Shown here: in pieces, positions 1 to 8,094 of the stretch
Layout of the letters: each line of letters begins with the position of its first letter
Numbering within the stretch: position 1 is the first letter of the stretch
Assembly: GCA_943787785.1 (NCBI GenBank)
Contig: CALSNT010000003.1
Span: 310,001 to 374,000 of the forward strand
Length of the DNA stretch: 64,000 nt
From: an uncultured Paracoccaceae bacterium
Lineage (GTDB): Bacteria > Pseudomonadota > Alphaproteobacteria > Rhodobacterales > Rhodobacteraceae
Direction: 5' to 3'
The notes under the pieces: model-generated
The model's database searches: none
What the model was told of the DNA's origin: nothing
What the model saw: only the letters and a program-made list of their open reading frames with translations
Program-made: the position numbers and the translations under genes

Positions 1-1023
1 ATTGGATTGGGTGCGGCAGTGAGGCTGGCCTCTGGAATTGAAGCGCCCGGTCTGGAGGTGGAGCCGTCGGGCATGTGGGGCGCTGCGACTGAAGTCTCTC
101 CCGGCAAAGATACGCCCTCGGGCCACTGGGAACTCGCCGGGGTACCGGTGCCGTGGGACTGGACGTATTTCCCGGACACCGACCCGGCGTTCCCCGACGA
201 TCTGGTCGCCGAGGTTTGCCGGATCGCAGGCACCGACGGCATCCTAGGCAACCGCCACGCTTCGGGAACGGTCGTGATTGCCGAAGAAGGTGCGCAACAC
301 GTCGAGACCGGTTGGCCGATCTGTTATACATCCGCCGATTCCGTGTTCCAGATCGCCGCGCATGAGGACCACTTCGGCCTTGAGCGACTTCTGGACCTGT
401 GCAAGCAACTGGCCCCGACTTTGCATGCAATGAAAGTCGGCAGGGTGATCGCGCGCCCCTTCGTCGGCGACGCTGAATCCGGATTCACGCGGACCAAGAA
501 CCGCAAGGACTTTGCAATCGACCCACCCTCACCAACGCTCTGTGATTGGGTGCAAGGGGCGGGCCGCCGCGTCATCGCTGTGGGTAAAATCGGCGACATC
601 TTCTCGATGCGTGGTATTGACGAGAACCGCAAAGGCACCGACACGGAACTGATGGACCACCTGCTGGACGTCATGGCAGAGGCCCCCGACGGCTCACTTA
701 CCTTCGCCAATTTCGTCGAATTCGACAGCCTCTACGGCCACCGCCGCGACCCCGCCGGATATGCGCGCCATCTGGAGTGGTTCGACGCCCAGGTCCCGCG
801 CCTGTTGGAGGGTTTGAACACAGACGACCTGATCCTGTTCACCGCCGACCACGGCAACGACCCCACTTGGACCGGCACCGACCACACCCGTGAACGGGTG
901 CCGGTGATCGGAACGGGGCCAGCCGCGGGTTCGCTGGGCCAGATTGCCTTTGTCGACGTTGCCGCCTCGGTCGCCGCACACCTTAAGGTCGAGTTCCAAG
1001 GCCCTGGAAAGTCCTTTCTATGA
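1..1023 (+). CDS. deoB: Phosphopentomutase (5' partial)
   Basis: Interconverts (deoxy)ribose-1-phosphate and -5-phosphate in cytosolic nucleoside salvage. The frame is open from the left edge, and about 50 N-terminal residues of the roughly 390-400-residue family are missing, including the first metal-binding Asp. Visible motifs are GKIGDIFSMRGI and, near the C-terminus, FTADHGNDPTWTGTDHTRE, the Asp/His cluster that binds manganese in this alkaline-phosphatase-fold enzyme. The stop overlaps the start of the next gene by 4 nt, so deoB, add and upp form a translationally coupled salvage operon. Identity is confident; the true start lies outside the window. Confidence 0.95.
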   Translation: MGLGAAVRLASGIEAPGLEVEPSGMWGAATEVSPGKDTPSGHWELAGVPVPWDWTYFPDTDPAFPDDLVAEVCRIAGTDGILGNRHASGTVVIAEEGAQHVETGWPICYTSADSVFQIAAHEDHFGLERLLDLCKQLAPTLHAMKVGRVIARPFVGDAESGFTRTKNRKDFAIDPPSPTLCDWVQGAGRRVIAVGKIGDIFSMRGIDENRKGTDTELMDHLLDVMAEAPDGSLTFANFVEFDSLYGHRRDPAGYARHLEWFDAQVPRLLEGLNTDDLILFTADHGNDPTWTGTDHTRERVPVIGTGPAAGSLGQIAFVDVAASVAAHLKVEFQGPGKSFL

Positions 1024-2009
1024 TTGTCACCGACCTGGCAAAAATTGAGCTTCACCTGCACCTGGAGGGCGCGGCCCCGCCGGCCTTCATCCGTGGGTTG
1101 GCTGCCGAGAAATCGGTGAATCTGTCGGGCGTGTTCGATGACAACGGCAACTACAAGTTCAACGACTTCTGGGAGTTCCTGAAAGTCTATGAAGCTGCCA
1201 CTGCCGTCCTGCAAACCCCGCAGGATTTCTATCGCCTGACCCGTGCGGTCCTCGAAGAAAGTGCCGCCAACGGCGTGATCTATTCCGAGATGTTCCTGTC
1301 CCCCGACTTCTGCGGTGGCCGCGACCTGTCAGCATGGCGCGACTACCTTGCCGCAATCAGATCCGCAGCCGACGACGCCGAGGCTGCCGACGGTATCGTA
1401 ACGCGCGGCATCGTCACCGCGGTGCGCCACGAAGGCCCGGACGCCTCGAAGGAAACCGCTCGCTGCGCCACCGAAACCGCCGATGACTGGTTGACTGGCT
1501 TCGGCCTTGGCGGCGACGAGGCGGTGCTGTCACAGGCCGATTTTTCCTGGGCCTTCGATGCCGCGCGCGAAGCGGGTTTGCGCCTGACCACCCATGCTGG
1601 CGAATGGGGCGGGCCGGAGTCGGTCCGCGATGCGCTGGATCACCTGCGCGTTGAACGCATCGGCCACGGCGTGCGCGCCATCGAAGACCCGGCGCTGATC
1701 GACCGCCTTGCCGAAGACGGCGTCGTGCTTGAGGTTTGCCCCGGCTCAAACATCGCGCTGGGCCTTTACCCGAATTTCCGGTCCCACCCCATCGACCGCC
1801 TGCGGCGAGCGGGCGTCAAATGCACCGTCTCAACCGACGACCCGCCGTTCTTCCACACCACGATGCGCAACGAATACGACCGTCTGAATAATGCTTTCGA
1901 ATGGGACGAAAGCGAGTTTCTGACCCTCAACAAGATTGCACTCGATGCGGCATTCTGCGACGACAACACCCGCGCGAAACTGGCGAAACGACTGGAGCCG
2001 ACCCCATGA
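1020..2009 (+). CDS. add: Adenosine deaminase
   Basis: Deaminates (deoxy)adenosine to (deoxy)inosine with a zinc-activated water. The 329-residue length matches the bacterial family. Residues 10-17 read ELHLHLEG, which supplies the HxH zinc ligands H12 and H14. HAGEW near residue 190, IGHG near 215 and STDDPPFF near 270 give the remaining zinc and catalytic residues. The start ATG lies inside the deoB stop (ATGA) and the stop overlaps the upp start in the same way. Products would feed purine nucleoside breakdown, with deoB handling the sugar phosphate. An adenine deaminase is possible in this superfamily, but placement next to deoB favours the nucleoside substrate. Confidence 0.93.
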   Translation: MIVTDLAKIELHLHLEGAAPPAFIRGLAAEKSVNLSGVFDDNGNYKFNDFWEFLKVYEAATAVLQTPQDFYRLTRAVLEESAANGVIYSEMFLSPDFCGGRDLSAWRDYLAAIRSAADDAEAADGIVTRGIVTAVRHEGPDASKETARCATETADDWLTGFGLGGDEAVLSQADFSWAFDAAREAGLRLTTHAGEWGGPESVRDALDHLRVERIGHGVRAIEDPALIDRLAEDGVVLEVCPGSNIALGLYPNFRSHPIDRLRRAGVKCTVSTDDPPFFHTTMRNEYDRLNNAFEWDESEFLTLNKIALDAAFCDDNTRAKLAKRLEPTP

Positions 2010-2638
2010 CCAAGCATCTTACCGTCGTCGATCATCCGCTGGTGCAGCACAAGCTGTCGTTGATGCGCGAAGTGGAAACGCCGACCGCTGTGTTCCGCCA
2101 ACTCTTGCGTGAAATCAGCATGTTGCTGGCCTATGAGGTCACCCGCGAACTGCCAATGACCACCCATGAAATCCAGACTCCGCTAGAAAAAATGGATGCT
2201 CCGACGCTGGACGGACGCAAATTGGCGCTGATCTCGATCCTGCGTGCCGGAAACGGGTTGCTGGACGGCGTTCTGGAGTTGATCCCGCTGGCCCGCGTCG
2301 GTTTCGTCGGGCTTTACCGGGACGAAGAAACGCTGCAACCCGTTCAGTATTACTTCAAGGTGCCGGGTCAGTTGGACGAACGTCTGGTGATCGCGGTCGA
2401 CCCGATGCTGGCGACGGGCAACTCCTCGGTCGCTGCCATAGACCTGTTGAAAGGGGCCGGGGCAAAAAACATCCGGTTCCTCTGCCTGCTTGCTGCGCCC
2501 GAAGGCGTGGCGCGCATGAAAGAGGCGCACCCGGACGTACCGATTGTCACAGCGTCCCTCGATAGCCACCTGAACGATCAGGGCTACATTGTCCCCGGTC
2601 TGGGCGACGCTGGAGACCGGATGTTCGGAACGAAATAG
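2006..2638 (+). CDS. upp: Uracil phosphoribosyltransferase
   Basis: Converts uracil and PRPP to UMP. The start was set at ATG 2006 ([12 protein letters not shown]), which overlaps the add stop by 4 nt; the frame stays open further upstream but only as shadow of add. The protein is 210 residues, the usual family length. The PRPP loop is seen as [14 protein letters not shown] and the uracil-binding C-terminus as [10 protein letters not shown]. It is the last gene of the deoB-add-upp salvage operon. Confidence 0.96.
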   Translation: MTKHLTVVDHPLVQHKLSLMREVETPTAVFRQLLREISMLLAYEVTRELPMTTHEIQTPLEKMDAPTLDGRKLALISILRAGNGLLDGVLELIPLARVGFVGLYRDEETLQPVQYYFKVPGQLDERLVIAVDPMLATGNSSVAAIDLLKGAGAKNIRFLCLLAAPEGVARMKEAHPDVPIVTASLDSHLNDQGYIVPGLGDAGDRMFGTK

Positions 2639-2687
2639 ATAACGCGCAGCGCAATACTCCGACTCTTTGCCATAAATATTCCGGAGG

Positions 2688-2755
2688 TCTGGGGGCTGGC
2701 CCCCAGCCACTGCGCCCGGCAAAGAGCCGACGGATTTTGCATCCGGCGGCCCCGC
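2688..2755. repeat. Intergenic hairpin repeat, copy A
   Basis: Sits between the convergent upp and the next minus-strand gene. It starts with a GC-rich hairpin (CTGGGG...CCCCAG at 2689-2705) and ends in GCGGCCCCGCC. A diverged copy (B) lies at 52496-52562, also between convergent genes and also ending at the stop of a minus-strand gene. By eye, around 70% of positions match. An AATATT/CCGGAGG motif lies just before it at 2677-2687. Probably a terminator-associated repeat. Confidence 0.6.
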
Positions 2756-2762
2756 CCGAAAA

Positions 2763-3779
2763 TCAGCCGCCGCAGATCTCCTGCAATGCGATCCAGTCGC
2801 TGTCCGATATCAGCCGTTCATCGGGCGTCGTAACGAGGGCGTCCGCTTCGATAAGCGCCAATGTCGACTCGCCCGATATATCGCGTGCCAGCGCATAGGG
2901 CCGGGCCGGAACGCGGGCAGATTCGAAGCGCGCCAATAGCACTTCATCCTCGATCTCGGACGGTGCTCGGGTCAGCATCGCTTCACTATAGGCTGCCAGA
3001 CGCTCAGAAGGCACATTTCCACTGGTCAACAGGCTGAATGCCATACGCGGCCCGGCCCAGTCGAGAAGTGCGCGCATCGGGTCCGTCGCCGTCGCGCGCG
3101 CGTCTTCGGCCAGTATGTATCCGGCCGTTGCCTCAACCTCCTCGACATCTTCCACGGCGGCGCGCCCCAGCAGGATTGTCCCGCCGGGCAGATGGATCGG
3201 TTCCGCCAAGCCCTGCGGCATCACGCGTACGACACCCGCGCCAAGCCCGCGTAGCCGTTTATCGAGCGCGGCGAGTGCGTCATTTCCCCGGACGCCGGTG
3301 CAGGGAGCGCCCGCGGATCGGCGAATATGTGCAAAAAGAGCAGCGCCGATTTCGGCCCGTTTTGCATCGGGCACGACGCGCGCTGCGTGGCGGACGATCG
3401 CACCCGGCAGCCAAAGCGCCAGCGCGACGATTGCAAGCAGTGAAACCGCCGCTATGACGAAACGGCGCAACCGACCGGGATGTGGCTCGGTCCGCTCGAC
3501 CGCGCGACGCACGCGCTCAATCGCGTCTGCGACGCTGTCATCGGCGACCTCCAGTTCTTCCTCGGCTCCTTCGCCCGGAACAAAGCGCGCCGGACGTTGA
3601 CCCTTATTGACCCGTTCGACCGCCGCAAGCGACCAATGCGCCAAAGCCTGGCCAGAATCCGACTGGATTACCAGCGAGGTGTCGCCGACCGAGACGGTGA
3701 CGTTCTGGCGCTGTGCCTCAGCGTCCACACGCCACAGTCCCGGAACTTCCAACCGGTCATTTTCGCTAAGTGCTGCCAT
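2763..3779 (-). CDS. Membrane protein with degenerate M48-like C-terminal domain
   Basis: Function unknown. The chosen start is MAALSENDRLEV, 14 residues inside the longest frame, giving 338 residues. The N-terminal ~100 residues look cytosolic and acidic near residues 60-75. One hydrophobic helix at about residues 105-127 (FVIAAVSLLAIVALALWLPG) is followed by a C-terminal domain. Around LPGGTILLGRAAVED and the following GYILAEDARA, the layout resembles M48 metallopeptidases (PGG, strand, then the HEXXH helix), but YILAED replaces HEXXH, so zinc protease activity is unlikely. The M48 comparison is from memory of the family and is tentative. Confidence 0.6.
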   Translation of the reverse strand: MAALSENDRLEVPGLWRVDAEAQRQNVTVSVGDTSLVIQSDSGQALAHWSLAAVERVNKGQRPARFVPGEGAEEELEVADDSVADAIERVRRAVERTEPHPGRLRRFVIAAVSLLAIVALALWLPGAIVRHAARVVPDAKRAEIGAALFAHIRRSAGAPCTGVRGNDALAALDKRLRGLGAGVVRVMPQGLAEPIHLPGGTILLGRAAVEDVEEVEATAGYILAEDARATATDPMRALLDWAGPRMAFSLLTSGNVPSERLAAYSEAMLTRAPSEIEDEVLLARFESARVPARPYALARDISGESTLALIEADALVTTPDERLISDSDWIALQEICGG

Positions 3780-3977
3780 GCTCTGCCCGACGACCCTTTC
3801 GCCGCCCTCGTTTTGCCGCACCCTATCCGAGGGTCCGGTGTCGCTGCAAGATTGGCTTGAAATGGTTTAAGCAAAGCGCGCAACCACTGCCCGGAATCAA
3901 GCCGGGTGCGCTTCACTTCGACAAACGTTCGATAGAGCCGCACAGAGAACCTCTACGGCATTTTCAGACAACCGCCC

Positions 3978-5606
3978 TCACAAGCCCTTCGCTACCTCAC
4001 GCAGCTCGAACTTCTGGATCTTCCCTGTCGAGGTTTTCGGCAACTCGCGGAACACCACCGTTTTCGGGGTCTTAAACCCCGCCAACCGTTCTCTCGCGAA
4101 GGCGATCAGGTCGGCGGCGTCCAGCGCCTCCCCTTCTTTTAGTTCAACGAAGGCACAGGGCACTTCGCCCCATGTCTCATCCGGTTTGGCGACCACGGCA
4201 CAAAGCGACACTGCCGGGTGGTTCATCAACGCGCCCTCAACTTCGACCGAGCTGACGTTCTCACCACCCGAAATGATGATGTCTTTGGCGCGATCCGCGA
4301 TCTGGATATAGCCGTCCGCGTGCTGAACGGAGATATCGCCGGAATGGAACCAGCCGCCCGCGAAATCCTTGGCCGTCGCCTCGGCGTTCTTCAGATAGCC
4401 CTTCATGACCGAATTCCCCCGGATCATGATCTCACCCTGTGTTGCGCCATCCATCGGCACCTGGTTCATCGTTTCCGGGTCCAGAACGGTGATTGCCTCC
4501 ATCATCGGCATTGCCACGCCCTGACGGGCCTTCAAAGCGGCGATCTCGGCCTGATCTCTCCCGGCCCAGTCATCATTCCAGACGCATTCGGTGACGTGGC
4601 CGTAGGTTTCGGTCAGCCCGTAAACATGAGTGACGTTGAAGCCCAACGCCTCGATCTTGGCCAAGGTCGCCGGGGCCGGGGGCGCGCCAGCGGTGAACAC
4701 CTCGACCGTATGATCGAAGCTGCGCCGTTGGTCCGGCTTTGCGTTGACCAACAGGTTGAGCACGATGGGCGCTCCGCCAAAATGGGTCACGCCTTCGTCG
4801 GCGATGGCGTCATAGATCGCGCCCGCCGAGACATCGCGGCAACACACGACCGTCCCGCCCAGCACCGGCATCATCCAAGAGTGGTTCCAGCCGTTGCAGT
4901 GAAACAGCGGCACGATGGTTAGGAAACGCGGGTGTAGAACCATCCGCCACGAGATCACGGTGCCCATCGTCATCAGGTAGGCCCCGCGATGGTGGTAGAC
5001 GACGCCCTTGGGACGTCCGGTGGTGCCACTGGTGTAGTTCAGCGCCAGCGACTCCCACTCATCTGTTGGGATGATCCAGTCAAACGCCGGATCGCCGCCC
5101 GCCAACAGGTCTTCATAGGTCTGATACCGCCCGGTTGCTGGGAAGCCCGCTGCCTCGTCCGGGACTTCGATGATGGCTGGACCAGCGCCCTCCATCGCCT
5201 CGACGGCGGCTTCCGCCAGTGACAGGAACTGTGTGTCGACCAGTGCGACCGTCGCTCCGCCATGGTCGAAAATGTAGGAAACCGTATCCACGTCCAGCCG
5301 GATGTTGATGGTGTTGAGCACCGCGCCGCAAGCGGGGACACCGAAATGTGCCTCGACCTGCGCCGGAACGTTCGGGATCAAAGTCGCGACCACATCGCCG
5401 GGGACAACGCCCAGACCCACCAGCCCACTGGCCAAACGGCTGACCCGCGCGTGGTAATCTGCATAGGTCTGGCGGATGTTGCCATAGACCAGCGCCTCGC
5501 GCCCGGGAAACACCTTGGCCGCCCGCGCAAGATGGCTAAGCGGGGTCAGCGCCACATGGTTGGCGGTGCATTTGTCCAGCCCGGTCTCATCGCTCATCCA
5601 GCCCAT
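3978..5606 (-). CDS. AMP-forming acyl-CoA synthetase
   Basis: Activates a carboxylic acid to its CoA thioester with ATP, probably a medium-chain or short-chain fatty acid or similar. Start MGWMSDETGL at 5606 has a GGGAGG ribosome site seven bases upstream; the open frame extends further but unnaturally. The 542-residue protein shows the P-loop YTSGTTGRPKG, then YGLTETYG, the hinge GDISVQHADGYI and the C-terminal PKTSTGKIQ with the catalytic lysine. FadD-like and methylmercaptopropionate-CoA ligase (DmdB)-like enzymes share this architecture and cannot be told apart by eye. It is divergent from the exporter gene at 5681. Confidence 0.88.
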   Translation of the reverse strand: MGWMSDETGLDKCTANHVALTPLSHLARAAKVFPGREALVYGNIRQTYADYHARVSRLASGLVGLGVVPGDVVATLIPNVPAQVEAHFGVPACGAVLNTINIRLDVDTVSYIFDHGGATVALVDTQFLSLAEAAVEAMEGAGPAIIEVPDEAAGFPATGRYQTYEDLLAGGDPAFDWIIPTDEWESLALNYTSGTTGRPKGVVYHHRGAYLMTMGTVISWRMVLHPRFLTIVPLFHCNGWNHSWMMPVLGGTVVCCRDVSAGAIYDAIADEGVTHFGGAPIVLNLLVNAKPDQRRSFDHTVEVFTAGAPPAPATLAKIEALGFNVTHVYGLTETYGHVTECVWNDDWAGRDQAEIAALKARQGVAMPMMEAITVLDPETMNQVPMDGATQGEIMIRGNSVMKGYLKNAEATAKDFAGGWFHSGDISVQHADGYIQIADRAKDIIISGGENVSSVEVEGALMNHPAVSLCAVVAKPDETWGEVPCAFVELKEGEALDAADLIAFARERLAGFKTPKTVVFRELPKTSTGKIQKFELREVAKGL

Positions 5607-5680
5607 CGCAACCTCCCGCTTGGCGAACCCGTCATGCCGCAGTATTGCCGAGAGGCACGGGCGCGCAAGAGGGCAGCGAC

Positions 5681-6616
5681 ATGGAGACCGCTGAAACGGG
5701 GGCAACAGCGAAGGCGGCGATCCTGGTCGTGGCGGCAATGACGCTGATCGGGCTGCTGGATACCTATGTCTACGTCATCGCGGGTCGGGCTGGGCTGGGC
5801 CAGTTCCACATGCTGCGCGCTATCATCGCGATCCCGCTGGTCTGGGCTGCGGTGCGACTGTCGGGCGGGCGATTGACAGTGAAGCGCCCCGTCCGGGTGG
5901 CAGTCCGCAGCATGTTCTTCGCAATCTCGATGCTGGTCTATTTCGGCGCGCTCGCCTTTTTGCCCGTGGCAAGCGTTGCAGCAGGGCTGTTCACGGCGCC
6001 AATCTTCGTGCTGCTGATCTCTGTCGCATTTTTGCGCGAACGGGTCGGTTGGCGCCGCGTCGCTGCCGTAGGAGTTGGCTTTGCTGGCATCCTGCTGGTG
6101 CTGCGCCCCGGATCGTCCGACATCGGCCTGTGGGTGTTCGCCCCGATTGTCGGTGGGTTGTTTTATGCGATCGCGGGCGTCATCACCCGTCGCTGGTGCG
6201 CCGAGGAGTCCACGCCGACCATGCTGGTCGGTTTCTTTCTGGCAATGATCGTGCTGGGTGGCGCAGGAAGCGTTGTCCTCAGTCTGTCCGATCATGCAGT
6301 GCCCGACGGGCAGGCAGGATTTGTGCTGCGCGGATGGGGCACTTTGGGCTGGGCGGTTTGGGTCTGGATTGTGGTGCAGGCTGTCGGCTCAAGTTTTTGC
6401 GTTGGGTTGGTGACAAAGGCATATCAGTCGGCAGAAACCTCCGCAGTGGCGATTTTCGAGTACTCACTGCTGATTACCGCGGCATTCTGGGGTCTGGTTC
6501 TGCGGGGACAAGCGCCGGATGCTTATGCGATCAGCGGAATGGCAATGATCGTTGTGGCGGGCGCGGTGCTGGCATTGCGCGGCGACCAGCCGGGCCCGCT
6601 GAGGACACCGGCATGA
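5681..6616 (+). CDS. EamA/DMT-family transporter
   Basis: An inner-membrane protein of about 311 residues made of two EamA repeats, with about ten hydrophobic helices visible from residue 12 onward. The first repeat ends near VSVAFLRERVGWRRVAAVGVGFAGILLVL, a typical DMT signature. The start ATG 5681 (METAETGAT) was preferred over an upstream TTG because it is the first ATG and fits family length. The gene overlaps the following sulfotransferase by 4 nt (ATGA), suggesting a two-gene operon. The substrate is unknown. Confidence 0.85.
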   Translation: METAETGATAKAAILVVAAMTLIGLLDTYVYVIAGRAGLGQFHMLRAIIAIPLVWAAVRLSGGRLTVKRPVRVAVRSMFFAISMLVYFGALAFLPVASVAAGLFTAPIFVLLISVAFLRERVGWRRVAAVGVGFAGILLVLRPGSSDIGLWVFAPIVGGLFYAIAGVITRRWCAEESTPTMLVGFFLAMIVLGGAGSVVLSLSDHAVPDGQAGFVLRGWGTLGWAVWVWIVVQAVGSSFCVGLVTKAYQSAETSAVAIFEYSLLITAAFWGLVLRGQAPDAYAISGMAMIVVAGAVLALRGDQPGPLRTPA

Positions 6617-7257
6617 TCATCTCTCCGGGTCGCCGCTTCATCTTCGTCCACATTCCGAAGACCGGGGGCACCTCGATGACGCTGGCGCTTGAGGGGCGCG
6701 CCATGAAGGATGACATTTTGATCGGCGACACGCCAAAAGCCAAACGACGCAAAGGTCGCCTGAAGGGGGTCGCGGCTGCGGGTCGTCTTTGGAAGCATTC
6801 GACGCTCGCCGACGTCAATGGGCTGATTACGCCTGACCAAGCACGCCAATGGTTCGTTTTCACCTTGGTTCGCAATCCCTGGGACCGGATGGTCAGCTAT
6901 TACCACTGGCTGCGCGACCAAAGCTTTGCTCATCCTGCGGTGGCGCAGGCGAAGGAACTGTCGTTTGACGACTTCATTTTGCACGACGACACGCGCGCCG
7001 CACAGCAAGCCTGGCCTGCGACACGCTATTTGATTTCTTCGGATGGAACCGACTGCGCGGATGCTTTTGTCCGACTGGAGCATTTGGCCGATGATCTGGC
7101 ACCGGTTCAGGCTCATTTGGGTTTTGATCTGGATTTGCCGCATAGCAATGCTTCGGCCCGACCGCGCGACTATCGCGCCGTCTATTCTGATGCCGCAGCG
7201 GCCGCCATAGCCGCGGATTGTGCCCCCGACATCGAAAAATTCGGCTACAGCTTCTGA
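6613..7257 (+). CDS. Sulfotransferase-family protein
   Basis: A 214-residue protein with the two PAPS-binding motifs of the sulfotransferase superfamily: FVHIPKTGGTSM near residues 11-22 (5'-phosphosulfate loop) and LVRNPWDRMVSYYHWL near 87-102 (3'-phosphate motif). It would transfer sulfate from PAPS to an unidentified acceptor such as a glycan or metabolite. Translation starts at ATG 6613 inside the stop of the EamA gene; the much longer frame upstream is shadow of that gene. The acceptor cannot be inferred; co-expression with an exporter hints at a small sulfated product, which is speculation. Confidence 0.82.
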   Translation: MIISPGRRFIFVHIPKTGGTSMTLALEGRAMKDDILIGDTPKAKRRKGRLKGVAAAGRLWKHSTLADVNGLITPDQARQWFVFTLVRNPWDRMVSYYHWLRDQSFAHPAVAQAKELSFDDFILHDDTRAAQQAWPATRYLISSDGTDCADAFVRLEHLADDLAPVQAHLGFDLDLPHSNASARPRDYRAVYSDAAAAAIAADCAPDIEKFGYSF

Positions 7258-7413
7258 TCGCCGAGCCAAACTTGGTAGCGCGAACACGCTGAAAGAGCAG
7301 GGCCTTAGTTTGCACAATCTAGGGTTGTCACAATTTTGCCAAAATTAGTCCATAATTCATTAACCACTGTGGGGGCGCAGTGACAAAGGCGGCAGCGGGA
7401 CTTGCTGATAAGA

Positions 7414-8094
7414 ATGAACAAAAGTGCACAGCCGGGCAAGAAGGACGCGCCCGAGAATCGTGGCGGTTTTGATGAATTGGGTGGAGATGCGGTCGGACTG
7501 ACATCTGGTACGCGTGTCGCAGGGTCGCTTGGCTGGTTGCAGGTGGAAAAGCTGATTCCAGGCAACAAGGTCCTGACCTTTGACAATGGGCTCCAACCGA
7601 TTGTCTCGGTCGAGGCGGGTTGTCTTTGGGACGGACCCTTGCCGGTGCCGGCCCCCCTGCGTCCGCTGATGGTGCCGCACGGGACGCTCGGCAACGCTGC
7701 CGAGTTGCTGTTGCTCCCCGAACAGACGGTTCTGCTGGAGTCAGATGCTGCCGAGGCCCTATTTGGCGATCCCTTCGCACTGGTGACAGCGGCTTGCCTT
7801 GAGGGATTCAGAGGTATTCGGCGGGTCAGACCGGAAGACCCGGTCGAAACCGTGCGCCTGCGCTTTGAACATGACCAACTTATCTTTGCTGCGCTGGGTG
7901 CACTGTTTTTCTGTCCGTCAAGTAATGCGCTTGGCAGCATTACTCCCCAGAACTCGGATAGCCATTACCGAATTCTGCGCCGCGAAGAAGCGCAGGCCCT
8001 CGTCGCCCGGATGTCGCGTGAGCCCGGATTTGAAAACGATCCGTTCGATCCTCCGCTTAACGCGACCGGTCGAATACGGATCGTTTCTGGCTGA
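7414..8094 (+). CDS. Hint-like domain protein without nucleophilic Cys
   Basis: A 226-residue protein that resembles Hedgehog/intein (Hint_2) proteins common in Rhodobacteraceae. Residues ~29-62 contain LTSGTRVAGSLGW and EKLIPGNKVLTFDNGLQPI, matching the family pattern (C)xxPGTRIxTxxG ... VExLxPGDxVLTxDNG. The position normally held by the autocatalytic Cys carries Gly (GLTSGTR), so self-splicing or cleavage is unlikely. A histidine-containing VPHGTLG block follows. ATG 7414 is preferred; a TTG four codons earlier is possible. The gene lies in an AT-richer spot (7315-7390) that probably carries its promoter, and its TGA abuts the stop of the convergent FadJ gene with no spacer. Confidence 0.6.
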   Translation: MNKSAQPGKKDAPENRGGFDELGGDAVGLTSGTRVAGSLGWLQVEKLIPGNKVLTFDNGLQPIVSVEAGCLWDGPLPVPAPLRPLMVPHGTLGNAAELLLLPEQTVLLESDAAEALFGDPFALVTAACLEGFRGIRRVRPEDPVETVRLRFEHDQLIFAALGALFFCPSSNALGSITPQNSDSHYRILRREEAQALVARMSREPGFENDPFDPPLNATGRIRIVSG

